Source: CBDAQA01 sp965198865
GTDB taxonomy: Bacteria; Planctomycetota; Phycisphaerae; Tepidisphaerales; Tepidisphaeraceae
Assembly (NCBI GenBank): GCA_965198865.1
Contig: CBDAQA010000033.1
Coordinates: 85,967-149,966, forward strand
Direction of reading: 5' to 3'
Length of the DNA: 64,000 nucleotides
The notes beneath the pieces are model-generated. The model saw only the letters and a program-made list of their open reading frames with translations, did not search any database and was not told the DNA's origin. Position numbers and translations under genes: made by a program. Numbering within the stretch: position 1 is the stretch's first letter; the number at the start of each line of letters is the position of its first letter. Positions 1 to 8,332 of this stretch are shown in pieces.

Positions 1-534
1 GCCATCCTGGTCAAGGCCCGCAGCCCCTTCGCCGCCACGTCGCTGATGTACGACATGAGCAACGGCGACGCCGCCCAGGCGATCAGCCCCGCCAGCACCA
101 TGCGGCAGTTCTTCGAGACCTTCCTCAAGGGCCCCACCTACGTGCTGCTGGCCGTCGCCATCCTGGTCACGGTCGTCGCCGCCGTCGGCATCCTGGTCAG
201 CATCTACAACTCCGTCTCGGCCCGCTTGCGCGAGATTGCGATCCTCCGCGCCCTGGGGGCCACGCGCGTGCGCATCCTGTCGCTGATCTGCATCGAGTCG
301 ATGTTGATCGGTGTCGCCGGTGGCCTGCTCGGCCTCCTGGTCGGACACGGCTTGGCCGGCGTCGCCAGCTTCTACTTCGATCGCTACGTTGGCGAGGGCA
401 TCCGCTGGGGTCGCACCGATCTGGTCGAGTGGGCCTACCTGAGCGGCGTCGTGATCGTCGCCCTGCTCGCTGGGGTCATCCCCGCCGCCAAGGCGTATCG
501 CACGCCGGTCGCCACCAACCTTGTTGCCGCTTGA
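1..534 (+). CDS. ABC transporter permease, FtsX/MacB type (C-terminal part)
   Basis: The reading frame is open from base 1, so the gene begins upstream of the window; 177 codons plus stop are visible. The C-terminal half matches the FtsX/MacB permease domain: a hydrophobic helix (YVLLAVAILVTVVAAVGIL), the family signature ARLREIAILRALGATRVRIL, a second helix (MLIGVAGGLLGLLVGHGLAG) and a last helix before a short cytoplasmic tail. Proteins of this type sit in the inner membrane and work with an ATPase of the LolD/MacB class, in lipoprotein release, efflux or cell-envelope mechanics; which one cannot be told from this end. The ATPase and the periplasmic domain would lie upstream. The next gene is on the opposite strand, so this is the last gene of its operon. 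Confidence 0.85.
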   Translation, partial: AILVKARSPFAATSLMYDMSNGDAAQAISPASTMRQFFETFLKGPTYVLLAVAILVTVVAAVGILVSIYNSVSARLREIAILRALGATRVRILSLICIESMLIGVAGGLLGLLVGHGLAGVASFYFDRYVGEGIRWGRTDLVEWAYLSGVVIVALLAGVIPAAKAYRTPVATNLVAA

Positions 535-587
535 GGTGAACGCGACGATGCAATCACCGATGCCGATGTCGCTTCCTGTCGCCGTCG

Positions 588-1040
588 TCATCCGCCGCTG
601 AGAGGTGGTCGGGCCGGCATACCTGCCAGCTTCGGGGCGTCTAAGCGGAGGTACTGGATGATGCAGTTGCTCTGGTCCGAGAACGACACCTCGCACCCCT
701 CGAGGCCGATCCCCTGCCCCGGCGCGGCCTGGCCGAGGATGGTCAGGTTGCTCTTGGCCGACACGGCCGACTGCAGGTTGATGTACCCGTTGACGGCGAA
801 CACGATGATCCGGTTCGACGCGCTCACCGCATCGCGGAACGACCCCGCCCCGCTGTCGTTCAGGTTAGTGACGGCGTAGATGCTGCCGCCGCGCTCACGG
901 GTCGCGTTGCCGCCGAACCCCGGCGCGCCAGCGAACGACGCCAGCTGTGCGTGCGCGTGTCCCGCCGACGCCAACAGTGCCGCGGCCGCCAGGGCGACCC
1001 GCCCCCTTGAGTCCGTCCGAAACGCATGCGCCTCGACCAC
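588..1040 (-). pseudogene. Truncated pectate lyase (PL1-like), N-terminal fragment
   Basis: A GTG start at 1040 gives about 150 residues. A signal peptide ends near AHAQ and is followed by the typical start of a bacterial pectate lyase beta-helix: FAGAPGFGGNATRERGGSIY, then VTNLNDSGAGSFRDAV, then IIVFAVNGYINL and LTILGQAAPGQGI. The frame stops after IIQYLRLDAP plus about a dozen unrelated residues, whereas the family normally needs roughly 350-450 residues, so the catalytic beta-helix is missing. No continuation is visible downstream before the permease gene. The intact enzyme would be secreted and cleave polygalacturonate by beta-elimination. It is divergent from the XylR-type regulator and close to GH28 and uxaBA, so it belongs to a pectin-use locus. 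The start codon is uncertain. Confidence 0.75.
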
Positions 1041-1253
1041 CGACCCGCCAATCCACCCGCGTCCACCAGGACGGGCCGGGACCGCTTCATCCCCGCAGGG
1101 CACCCCCGGCGTGCGACGGCCGGAAACGGAGCCCCTTTCGCAAAATATGGGATCAGGAAGAATGCCGACCGAAGGCTCGGGTGTTGTGCAAAGGTTCCCG
1201 CGCAAATTACAATTCTGACGTTGCCACGCCGATGATGGTGCCACGGTAAATAC
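1041..1253. promoter_or_regulatory. Divergent intergenic region between pectate lyase fragment and XylR-type gene
   Basis: This 213-nt gap between divergent genes includes a stretch at about 1138-1215 clearly poorer in GC than its surroundings, as expected for back-to-back promoters. It holds TTGTGCAAAGG at 1184-1194, which occurs again at 7693-7703 upstream of the second polysaccharide-lyase fragment. No confident -35/-10 pair could be chosen. Promoter function is inferred from gene orientation and base composition. Confidence 0.35.
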
Positions 1254-2555
1254 ATGGCCGGGGCGACCGGCCGCCCGAACACCCTTGAGGAACGCGAACC
1301 CCGCCATCCGGCCGTTGCCCGCCCGAGCCACCCGGCCGATCAGGGGCCGCTCGTTGGTTGCGACCGACGACGTCCCGCTTCCCCCAACCCGCCGGCTCCC
1401 CTGCGCAACGTCGCCATCCTGATCGAAACGTCCGGCGCCTACGGCCGTGGCCTGTTGCGCGGCGTCGCCAAGTTCAACCGCGAGCGGGCCGGCTGGTCGA
1501 CCTACTTCCACCCGCACGGCATCGGTGATGCCCCGCCGTCCTGGCTGCGCCACTGGAAGGGGGATGGCATTCTCGCCCGTATCGCCACAGCGCCGCTGGC
1601 CGAGATGCTCTCTTCGCTCGGCGTCCCCGTGGTCAACATGCGGATGTTCCCCGGCAGCAGCCGCTTCCCCTACGTCGGCCTGGACCACACCCGCGTGTCG
1701 CAGATGGCCGCCGAGCACCTGCTCACGCTGGGGCTGAAGAACTTCGGCTTCTACGGTTACGCCCCGGCGTCCATCCGGCGCTCGACGAGCGCGCCGAGGC
1801 GTTCGACGCCGCCATCACCGCCGCGGGCCACCCGTGCGACGTCCGCCGCGCCGGGGGGTCGGCCGGGCGAGGGGGACTGGGACGGCGAGCAGGCCGCCCT
1901 CGCCCAGTGGGTCGCCGCCCTCCCCAAACCCGTCGGCGTGATGGCGAGCAACGACGAGCCCGGCCTGTTCCTGCTCGACGCCTGCCGCCGTGCCAACCTG
2001 CGCGTCCCCGACGAGGTGGCCGTCATCGGCGTCGACAACGACGAGCACCTCTGCGACCTCGCCATTCCGCCGCTGACCAGCGTCGACGTCAACGGCGAGC
2101 GCATCGGCTACGACGCCGCCAAGCTGCTCGACGACCTCATGTCCGGCCACAGCCCCGTCGCCGGTGGCGAGCGCATCCAGGTCAGCCCGCGCGGCGTCGT
2201 CGTCCGCCGGTCGACCGACGCCGTCGCCAGCGAGGACCCCGAGGTCAACCGCGCCGTCAGCTTCATCCGCGGCCACGGCGGCCGCCCGCCCAGCGTGGCC
2301 GAGGTGTTCGCCCACACCGACCTCTCCCGCGCCGCCCTGCAACAGCGGATGCGCAAGGTGCTCGGCCGGACCGTCCACGAGGAGATCGAGCGCGTCCGCC
2401 TCGCCCGCGTCACCGAGCTGCTGGTCCGGTCCGACCTGACCATCAAGCAGGTCGCGTCGCAGACCGGCTTCAGCAGCGTCCAGTACCTGACCCGCGTCTT
2501 CCGCGCCGCCGTCGGCGAGACGCCCGCCCGCTTCCGCCAGCAGCGCAAGGAATAG
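1254..2555 (+). CDS. XylR-type transcriptional regulator (sugar-binding domain + AraC HTH), internal double frameshift
   Basis: The protein has a LacI-like periplasmic-binding fold (NVAILIETSGAYGRGLLRG, later PKPVGVMASNDE and VAVIGVDNDEHLCDLAIPPLTSV) followed by two AraC helix-turn-helix units ending TIKQVASQTGFSSVQYLTRVF. This is the architecture of the E. coli xylose regulator XylR, a sugar-responsive activator. Residues encoded by about 1767-1857 (SIRRSTSAPRRSTPP...) are alien to the family. The other frame reads VHPALDERAEAFDAAITAAG and HPCDVRRAGG, which fits. A lost base near 1767 and an extra base in the G run at about 1854-1859 would explain this, so the ORF survives only because two indels cancel. 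The start is uncertain: the first ~48 residues look non-conserved. It lies 4 nt before the GH28 gene, so it probably controls the pectin locus. Confidence 0.8.
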   Translation: MAGATGRPNTLEEREPRHPAVARPSHPADQGPLVGCDRRRPASPNPPAPLRNVAILIETSGAYGRGLLRGVAKFNRERAGWSTYFHPHGIGDAPPSWLRHWKGDGILARIATAPLAEMLSSLGVPVVNMRMFPGSSRFPYVGLDHTRVSQMAAEHLLTLGLKNFGFYGYAPASIRRSTSAPRRSTPPSPPRATRATSAAPGGRPGEGDWDGEQAALAQWVAALPKPVGVMASNDEPGLFLLDACRRANLRVPDEVAVIGVDNDEHLCDLAIPPLTSVDVNGERIGYDAAKLLDDLMSGHSPVAGGERIQVSPRGVVVRRSTDAVASEDPEVNRAVSFIRGHGGRPPSVAEVFAHTDLSRAALQQRMRKVLGRTVHEEIERVRLARVTELLVRSDLTIKQVASQTGFSSVQYLTRVFRAAVGETPARFRQQRKE

Positions 2556-2559
2556 CCCG

Positions 2560-3844
2560 ATGGTCCACGGCTCCCGCCTGGGCGTGCTGGGCGCAATGCT
2601 GCTCGCCGCGACGGCTCGCCCAGCGCTGGCGATCCCGCTCCCGATGGTCCCGGCTCGCGCGTTCGACGTGACCCGCTACGGGGCCGTCGGCAACGGGACG
2701 ACGGTCAACACTCGGCCCATCCAGGCGGCGATCGCCGCCTGTACCGCGGCCGGCGGGGGCACGGTGACCGTCCCGGCTGGCACGTTCGTCTCGGGCCCGC
2801 TCACGCTTGCCAGCAACCTCGATCTGCACCTGTCGGCCGGCGCGACGCTGCGGTTGACCGACGACCCCGCCGCCTTCGCGCCGTCCGCGCAGGGCTACGC
2901 CAACGCCATCGTCGCCGACCGCTGCCACGACGTCTCCATCACCGGCGAGGGCACGATCGACGGCCACGGCCACCGCTGGTGGGAAACGTTCCGCAAGGTG
3001 AAGGGCACCCCCGCCGCCAGCGACCCCGCCACCCATCGACCCTACATGGTCGTCTTCAACGACTGCACGCGCGTCCTCGTCCGCGGCGTCACGCTGGCCA
3101 ACTCGCCCAGCTTCCACCTGGTGCCCCGCGCCTGCACCGAAGTGACGATCGACCACGTCACGTTCAGGTCCCCCGCCGACGCCCCCAACACCGACGGCCT
3201 CGACCCCTCCGGCTGGCACTACCTCATCACCGGTTGCACCTTCGACGTCGGCGACGACTGCATCGCCATCAAGCCTTCGGGCAAGGCCGTCGCCGGCACC
3301 CCGTCCTGCGAGGACTTCACAGTAGCCGACTGCACGTTCCTCCACGGCCACGGCCTGTCCATCGGCGGCCAAACCCCCGGCGGCCTCCGCCACCTGCTCG
3401 TCCGCCATTGCACGTTTGACGGCACCCGACGCCGGCATCCGGCTCAAGGCCGGGCGCGGGAGCGGCGGGCTCGTCGAGGACCTGTCGTACGACTGCCTGA
3501 CGATGCGCAACGTGAAGGTGCCGATCTTCATCACCAGCTACTACCCCAAGCCCCCCGCCTCGCCCGCGACAGACCTTGCCCAGCCGGTCACCGCCCAGAC
3601 GCCCATCTGGCGCAACATCCACATCAGCCACCTGACGTCGACCGGCTCACCCGAGGCCGGCCGGATCATCGGCCTGCCCGAGACCGTGTCTGACCTCACG
3701 CTGACCGACGTTCACCTGTCGGCGAAGAAGGGGCTGACCGTTATCGCCGCCACCGGCGTACGACTGGTCGATTCACCTATCACCGCCGTCACCGGTCCAC
3801 CGCTGGTGAAGGCAGGCGTCGCCGCGGTCAAAATAAGCCCCTGA
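2560..3844 (+). pseudogene. GH28 polygalacturonase, one-base frameshift
   Basis: A secreted polygalacturonase-like glycosidase that would hydrolyse alpha-1,4-galacturonan or related pectin chains. The signal peptide ends near ALAIP. The beta-helix then carries the GH28 landmarks: FDVTRYGAVGNGTTVNTRPIQ near residue 35, NTDG (210-213), GDDC (231-234) and HGHGLSIGG (262-270). After FDGT the frame is lost. In the next frame the protein goes on as DAGIRLKAGRGSGG (the R-x-K substrate-binding motif) and continues to a natural end, KISP. Removing one C from the run at 3425-3427 restores a continuous protein of about 427 residues, a normal length. It may be a real frameshift or a consensus error. It follows the regulator by 4 nt and is probably co-transcribed with it. 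Confidence 0.85.
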
Positions 3845-3895
3845 TCTCGCTCGGTGCCTTCACAGTCGTTAGCCTCCTCTGGTGGCTCCACGCGC

Positions 3896-5023
3896 TCATC
3901 CCCCGCCGTCCATCGCTTCAATCAGCAGCGGCGGCTGCCGCCCGAAGCGCGTGACGAATTCGTCGCGGGTCGGCGCCAGCCGCGTGCGGACCTTCGCCTC
4001 GTGGTTCAGCGCGATCGACGCCAGTCGGTGCTCAAGATAGGGGTTGGCGAACCGCTCCAGCGTCGCCTCCACGAACGCCGTCGCCCCCGGCACCCGCCCG
4101 TCGATCGTGGGGACGACCTCCTCGGTCAGCAGCCGTCGCAGCCACGGACCGACAGCGGCGTCCTCCAACGCTTCCCGCACCGTGGCGATTCCCAACGGCA
4201 TCGCCTTCGACACCAGTGCCGTGTGCGCCCCGTTGAGGATCCGTACCTTCCGCAACTCGTACGGCCCAACGTCGGCCGCCCGCTGGATCGCCGGGTGGGC
4301 GAACAGCGGCGCACGCTCATCCGTCTCGATCGCCCAGAGCGCGAACGGCTCGGCCACCGTCAGCAGCGCGTCCGTCGCCAGCAGCGGATGCTCCGCCGGC
4401 CGGCCCGAGACGATCCGGTCCACCAGCGCGTTCAGCCACACGCAGCCGCCGTCGATCCAGTCGCGCACCTCGGCCGGCACGCCCCAACGCTCCGCCTGCG
4501 TCGCCACCAGCTCCCGCAGTTGATGCCCGTTCCTCGGCAGCAGTTCGCAGGGCATGATCGCCAGCGGCGAGTGCTGCCCCTGCTCGTGGCGATGCCATAA
4601 CGCGTCGAGCAGCTTCGCGGGAAATGACCGCGGCGCCGTCCCATTGCTTGGTCGGTGCGCGTCTGCCGGGTCGAGGGCAAACCCCGCTTCGGTCGTGTTC
4701 GACACGATGAACCGAACGGACGTGGCAACGTCGCGGACGTCCGCCCACCGCGTCTCGGCATCCAGCGCCCGCGACACGCTCCCGATCGGCCGCACCTCGT
4801 CCACCGCACGCCCGCCTCGGAGTCCACGGACTAAGACGTTGTACTGCCCGCCCTGCCGGTTGATCGTCTCGGCCGCGCCCGATCGGGTCGACTGCACGAT
4901 GACGACGCGCCCAACCGCCTGCCCCTCACGGTTCGCGTCGTCGATGAACGCATCGGCGAACGCGCGCAGGAAGTTCCCCCCGCCGAACTGCAACACCGTC
5001 TCGGGCAGCGCGTCGGTCGTCAC
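3896..5023 (-). CDS. uxaB: Tagaturonate reductase (mannitol dehydrogenase family)
   Basis: Product of about 375 residues that begins at a GTG (5021-5023) overlapping the stop codon of the upstream altronate dehydratase as GTGA. It starts with the Rossmann signature VLQFGGGNFLRAFADAF, continues with FIVSNTTEAGF and has the family motifs VRILNGAHTALV and VSKAMPLGIATVREALEDAA. These mark the polyol/uronate dehydrogenase family that includes E. coli UxaB and UxuB. It would reduce D-tagaturonate to D-altronate with NADH in the cytoplasm, the step before UxaA. It is shorter than E. coli UxaB (about 480 residues). Fructuronate reductase is the alternative; pairing with UxaA favours UxaB. A longer ORF upstream in this frame is only a shadow of uxaA. 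Confidence 0.85.
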   Translation of the reverse strand: MTTDALPETVLQFGGGNFLRAFADAFIDDANREGQAVGRVVIVQSTRSGAAETINRQGGQYNVLVRGLRGGRAVDEVRPIGSVSRALDAETRWADVRDVATSVRFIVSNTTEAGFALDPADAHRPSNGTAPRSFPAKLLDALWHRHEQGQHSPLAIMPCELLPRNGHQLRELVATQAERWGVPAEVRDWIDGGCVWLNALVDRIVSGRPAEHPLLATDALLTVAEPFALWAIETDERAPLFAHPAIQRAADVGPYELRKVRILNGAHTALVSKAMPLGIATVREALEDAAVGPWLRRLLTEEVVPTIDGRVPGATAFVEATLERFANPYLEHRLASIALNHEAKVRTRLAPTRDEFVTRFGRQPPLLIEAMDGGG

Positions 5024-6522
5024 AGCGTCACGCCGTCCTTCCAGATGGCGATCTCGCGGTTGCCGTTGATCTCGTTCCGCACGGCCCGCCGCCCGCTCGC
5101 CACGTCCAGCACCAGGTCGAACAGCTCGTCCGCGATCGCGTCCGGATCGGCCTCGTCGGCCAGCAGTCGACCCGCGTCGAAGTCGATCCACCCCGGCTTC
5201 CGCGTCGCCAGGTCGGAGTTGCTGGCGATCTTCAGCGTCGGCACCGGGAACCCCATCGGCGTCCCGCGGCCCGTCGTGAACAGGATCACGTGCGCCCCCG
5301 CCACCGTCATCGCCGTCGCGCTCACGCCGTCGTTGCCCGGCGCGTTCACCAGCGCGACGCCCCCCAGCCCGCCGACGCCCACCGGCTCGCCGTACGCCAG
5401 CACCTGCTTCACCGGCGCATCCCCCGCTTTTTGCAGGCACCCCAGACTCTTGTCCGCGTTGGTCGACAGCCCCCCCGCCTTGTTGCCAGGCGACGGGTTC
5501 TCGTCGATCGGCTGGCCGTACCGGCGGAAGTAGGCGCGGAATTCGTCGACCAGCGACACGATCGCCTTGGCCGTCGCGTCGTCGGCCGCCCGGTCGAGCA
5601 GCACCTGCTCGGCACCGAACATCTCGGGCACCTCGCTGAGCAGCGTCGTCCCGCCCTGCGCCGTCAGCCGGTCGGCGATCCGGCCGACCAGGGGGTTGGC
5701 CGTGATGCCCGAGAACCCGTCCGACCCGCCGCACTTCATGCCCAGGATCAGCTCGCGGGCCGGCACCGGTTCGCGCGCCGACCGCTTTGCGACCGCGACC
5801 AGTTCGGACACCGCCGCCACGCCCGCCTCGATCTCGTCGCCCACCTGCTGGGCGTTGAAGTACCTCAGTCGCCCGGCACCGGTGGCCGACGCGCCCGCCT
5901 CGGCCAGCAGGGCGGCCATCTGGTTGTTCTCGCACCCCAGCCCGATGACCAGCACTGCGGCGGCGTTCGGGTGCCGCAGCATGCCGGCCAGCACCCGGCG
6001 CGTGTTGTCCAGGTCGCCGCCCAATTGCGAGCAGCCGAACGGGTGCGGGTAGGCGAACACGCCGTCGAAGTCGGCCGTGGCGGGGAACATCGCGTTCGCC
6101 CGCTCGGCGATCTTCATCGACGCCTGGTTGACGCACCCGACGGTCGGCACGATCCAGACCTCGTTCCGCACGCCCACCCGGCCGTCGGGCCGGCGGTAGC
6201 CGTCGAACGTCCGCGGGGCGACGGCACCCCGATCCCGCTCGACCATTGGCGACCGACCCGCGGTCGACCAGTCCTCGCGCAACGCGCTCGCCACGTTGTG
6301 CGCGTGGACGTGCGCCCCCGCCGGCATGTCGCCGCGGGCGACGCCGATCGACCGCCCGTACTTGATGACCGGATCGCCGGCCCCGATCGACACCGTCGCC
6401 ACCTTGTGGCCGGCCGGCACATCCTCGCGCAGAGTGACGCCATCGATTGCCTCGCCGGCCAACAGGCCTCGCAGGGCGACGACGACGTTGTCCGCTGGGT
6501 GGATCTGAAGGGTGGATCGCAT
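5020..6522 (-). CDS. uxaA: Altronate dehydratase
   Basis: A 500-residue protein with an N-terminal SAF-like domain (residues about 1-90, including DNVVVALRGLLAGEAIDGV) and a long UxaA catalytic domain from about residue 105. Family motifs are GYRRPDGRVGVRNEVWIVPT, the cysteine motifs TVGCVNQ, HPFGCSQL and GLGCENNQ, and MKCGGSDGFSGITANPLVG. It dehydrates D-altronate to 2-keto-3-deoxygluconate, an iron-dependent cytosolic step of galacturonate breakdown. It is first in a two-gene operon, overlapping uxaB by 4 nt. An isomerase (UxaC) is not in the window. A near-palindrome about 55 nt upstream may be an operator. Length and motifs are complete, unlike the damaged extracellular enzymes around it. 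Confidence 0.93.
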   Translation of the reverse strand: MRSTLQIHPADNVVVALRGLLAGEAIDGVTLREDVPAGHKVATVSIGAGDPVIKYGRSIGVARGDMPAGAHVHAHNVASALREDWSTAGRSPMVERDRGAVAPRTFDGYRRPDGRVGVRNEVWIVPTVGCVNQASMKIAERANAMFPATADFDGVFAYPHPFGCSQLGGDLDNTRRVLAGMLRHPNAAAVLVIGLGCENNQMAALLAEAGASATGAGRLRYFNAQQVGDEIEAGVAAVSELVAVAKRSAREPVPARELILGMKCGGSDGFSGITANPLVGRIADRLTAQGGTTLLSEVPEMFGAEQVLLDRAADDATAKAIVSLVDEFRAYFRRYGQPIDENPSPGNKAGGLSTNADKSLGCLQKAGDAPVKQVLAYGEPVGVGGLGGVALVNAPGNDGVSATAMTVAGAHVILFTTGRGTPMGFPVPTLKIASNSDLATRKPGWIDFDAGRLLADEADPDAIADELFDLVLDVASGRRAVRNEINGNREIAIWKDGVTL

Positions 6523-6577
6523 GGTGACGACGTGAGTCTATGTTCGCCTCTGGTCGGTCGTCCCGGCAACTGCACAG

Positions 6578-6593
6578 CGAATTGTACAAATCG
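6578..6593. promoter_or_regulatory. Candidate operator upstream of uxaA
   Basis: CGAATTGTACAAATCG is a 16-nt near-perfect palindrome (14 of 16 positions symmetric) around the core TTGTACAA. It lies 55-70 nt upstream of the uxaA start in an unusually AT-rich spot. Its size and symmetry suit a dimeric GntR- or LacI-type regulator. The regulator is unknown; the XylR-type protein at 1254 is one candidate. Function is inferred. Confidence 0.4.
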
Positions 6594-6641
6594 TGCGTCG
6601 CGCTCTGACAAGGTCCGAGAACGCGGCCGCCGGCAGGCGTG

Positions 6642-7414
6642 TTACTGGTGGCCGTCGCTGAAGGCGATTTTGAAGGCCCGCTGGCCCCGGCTGTCGTGCG
6701 GCAGGCCGCCCATGGCGGCGGTGCCCGACGCCACGCCCAGGACGCCCATGTCGACGTTGCAGTTCGCGATCGATATCGGGTTGACGGCGAAGTTGCGGGT
6801 GCTGGTCGCCCCCGACGTCAGGTTGACCGCCGCCACCGTGCCGTACGGCGCCTTGCCGTAGTTGTTGATCTTCTTGAACCAGGGCTGGAGGCACGCGGTG
6901 CCGTTGGCGTCGGTGCGGCTCGCCATGTGCCAGTTGTACTGGTACCAGACCGATAGCCCGGCTGCGACTGCGGGCAGTAGAGGATCTTCGCCTATTCCCA
7001 GTTACAGGTGTTGGTCGCGGCGCCGATCGTGACCTTCGGCAGCGGGTGGCCGAGGTACTTCGTCTGCAGCAGCCGGCTGACATTGCTGCCCTGGTAGTCG
7101 CCGCCCGCCGCGATGCCGGTGCCGTGCCGGGCGCCCACGAGTAGTTGACGCCGGCCCTGGTCGCGCCGGCGTTGTAGCCGTTGCCGAAGGAGTCGGGGCC
7201 GTTGTCGCCGCGCATCGGGGGGAGCATGCCGCGGTTGTCGCTGGCGTACATGACGGAGGCCATCGCGATCTGCCGCAGCTGGCTCGTGCAGGCGACGATG
7301 CCCGCCCGACCGCCTGGCGACGCTCAGCGCCGGCAGGAGGATCCCGATCAGCACGGCGATGATGCCGATCACCACGAGCAACTCGACCAGCGTAAAACCC
7401 TGACGTCGCTTCAT
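6642..7414 (-). pseudogene. Type II secretion/prepilin-like protein (planctomycete DUF1559-like), multiply broken
   Basis: The start at 7414 gives MKRRQGFTLVELLVVIGIIA followed by VLIGILLPALSVARR, a type III signal peptide for prepilin peptidase and an N-terminal helix typical of the many planctomycete pseudopilins. After this the frame must change to recover IVACTSQLRQIAMASVMYAS and DNRGMLPPMRGDNG (extra base near 7305-7317). It changes again near 7110-7145 (KYLGHPLPKVTIGAATNTCNWE), meets an in-frame TAG, reads AKILYCPQSQ, and changes once more to reach VWYQYNWHMASR and the C-terminal FKIAFSDGHQ. All segments of one protein are present, so this is a single gene with about three indels and one nonsense codon: a recent pseudogene or a poorly resolved consensus. 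Its role, if intact, would be an envelope pseudopilin. Confidence 0.75.
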
Positions 7415-7959
7415 GATGATTCGTCCAGGCAGGTTCTCGTTCGACCGCGATTCAAGGTAGCTTGCTGCGCCTGATCGCCACGCCGACCCGGACACCGCCG
7501 GACCCGTGGGTTGACCGTTGCCCAACGCCCGATGGAACCATCAGACCGTACCGGCACGCGGCCGACGCCACCTTTTTTCACCACCGCGTGGAGCGGCGGA
7601 AGACGGGTAACGTTTGCCGAGTATGTCGAACGCCTCACGTCCAAGCAAGGCATTTTGACCCGCGAACGCCGAAGTATAAGAGGATGGACTTATTGTGCAA
7701 AGGGCTTGTCACTGCTGATGTTCTGGCGCGGTCGGTAGCGTAGTCCCGGCGTCGTAAGGGGTAACGTATGGCGGCGGGACGGCGGTAGTTAAATCAACGT
7801 CGAACCGCTGTCAAAACCGATTGCGGTGTGAGCAACGTCGCGTTGTCGTTTCGCTACCCAGCGGGCCTTGCCGATATATTCCGACGGCGACGCGTTTGGG
7901 CCAGCGTGCCCTTGGCACGAAGCCCGATGTTGTTGCCTACCTCCTTCTGTGACGAGTAG
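7415..7959. other. 545-nt intergenic region
   Basis: This gap separates the prepilin remnant (minus strand) from the polysaccharide-lyase remnant (plus strand), so it should hold two divergent promoters. It is poorer in GC than its surroundings, especially about 7610-7720. TTGTGCAAAGG at 7693-7703 repeats a sequence found upstream of the pectate lyase fragment. TTGACC (7655-7660) and TATAAG (7675-7680) resemble promoter boxes but are only 14 nt apart. Open frames here of up to about 90 codons show no recognisable protein and are not called. Confidence 0.4.
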
Positions 7960-8332
7960 ATGACGACATCAATGCTCATCGGACGGCGGCTCAGCTTCCG
8001 CCTCGCCTGGGTCGCAGCCGCCTGGGCGACCATTGCCGCCGGCGTCGCGCGCGCCGAATCAGGCCGCGGTGACGCAGGACCGGAAGGGGCGCGAGGTGGT
8101 GCTGGCGAACGGCGTCGTGTCGGCTTCGATCGACACCGCCAATGCCGAGGTGGCGGGCCTGAGCTACCGCGGGCACGACATGATCAGCCGGACCGGGCGG
8201 CACAAGAACCTCTACTTCAGTCGCGACGGCGGGGAACTGGAAGGGCGGCGGCCTGCCCCGGGCGCAGGTCTGCGAAGCCGCAGGCGGGGAACTGCAAACG
8301 TGCGGGTCAGTTTGGCGTCGCGGTCCCGGTGA
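7960..8332 (+). pseudogene. Secreted polysaccharide-lyase-like fragment (rhamnogalacturonan-lyase-like), frameshifted and truncated
   Basis: A signal peptide (FRLAWVAAAWATIAAGVARA) in the first frame is followed, after a shift near 8052, by NQAAVTQDRKGREVVLANGV and VSASIDTANAEVAGLSYRGH. This resembles the N-terminal beta-domain of rhamnogalacturonan lyases, where a VLDNGLVSATI-like strand is followed by a G-x-I-x-x-L-x-Y-x-G turn. Similarity stops around 8230 and the frame ends at 8332, inside the tail of the convergent M48 gene, so most of the enzyme is missing. Family assignment is tentative because only about 60 residues are informative. It completes the picture of a decayed pectin locus. 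Confidence 0.5.

Noticed and set aside
3896..6589. An 897-codon minus-strand frame covering uxaB and beyond
   Set aside because: Only the last 375 codons are a real protein (UxaB). The earlier part is Arg/Gly-rich antisense-like sequence read through uxaA in the wrong frame, a common effect at this GC content.
7511..7738. Frames of 75-93 codons in the 7.4-7.96 kb gap
   Set aside because: They overlap one another in different frames, lack ribosome sites and resemble no protein family.
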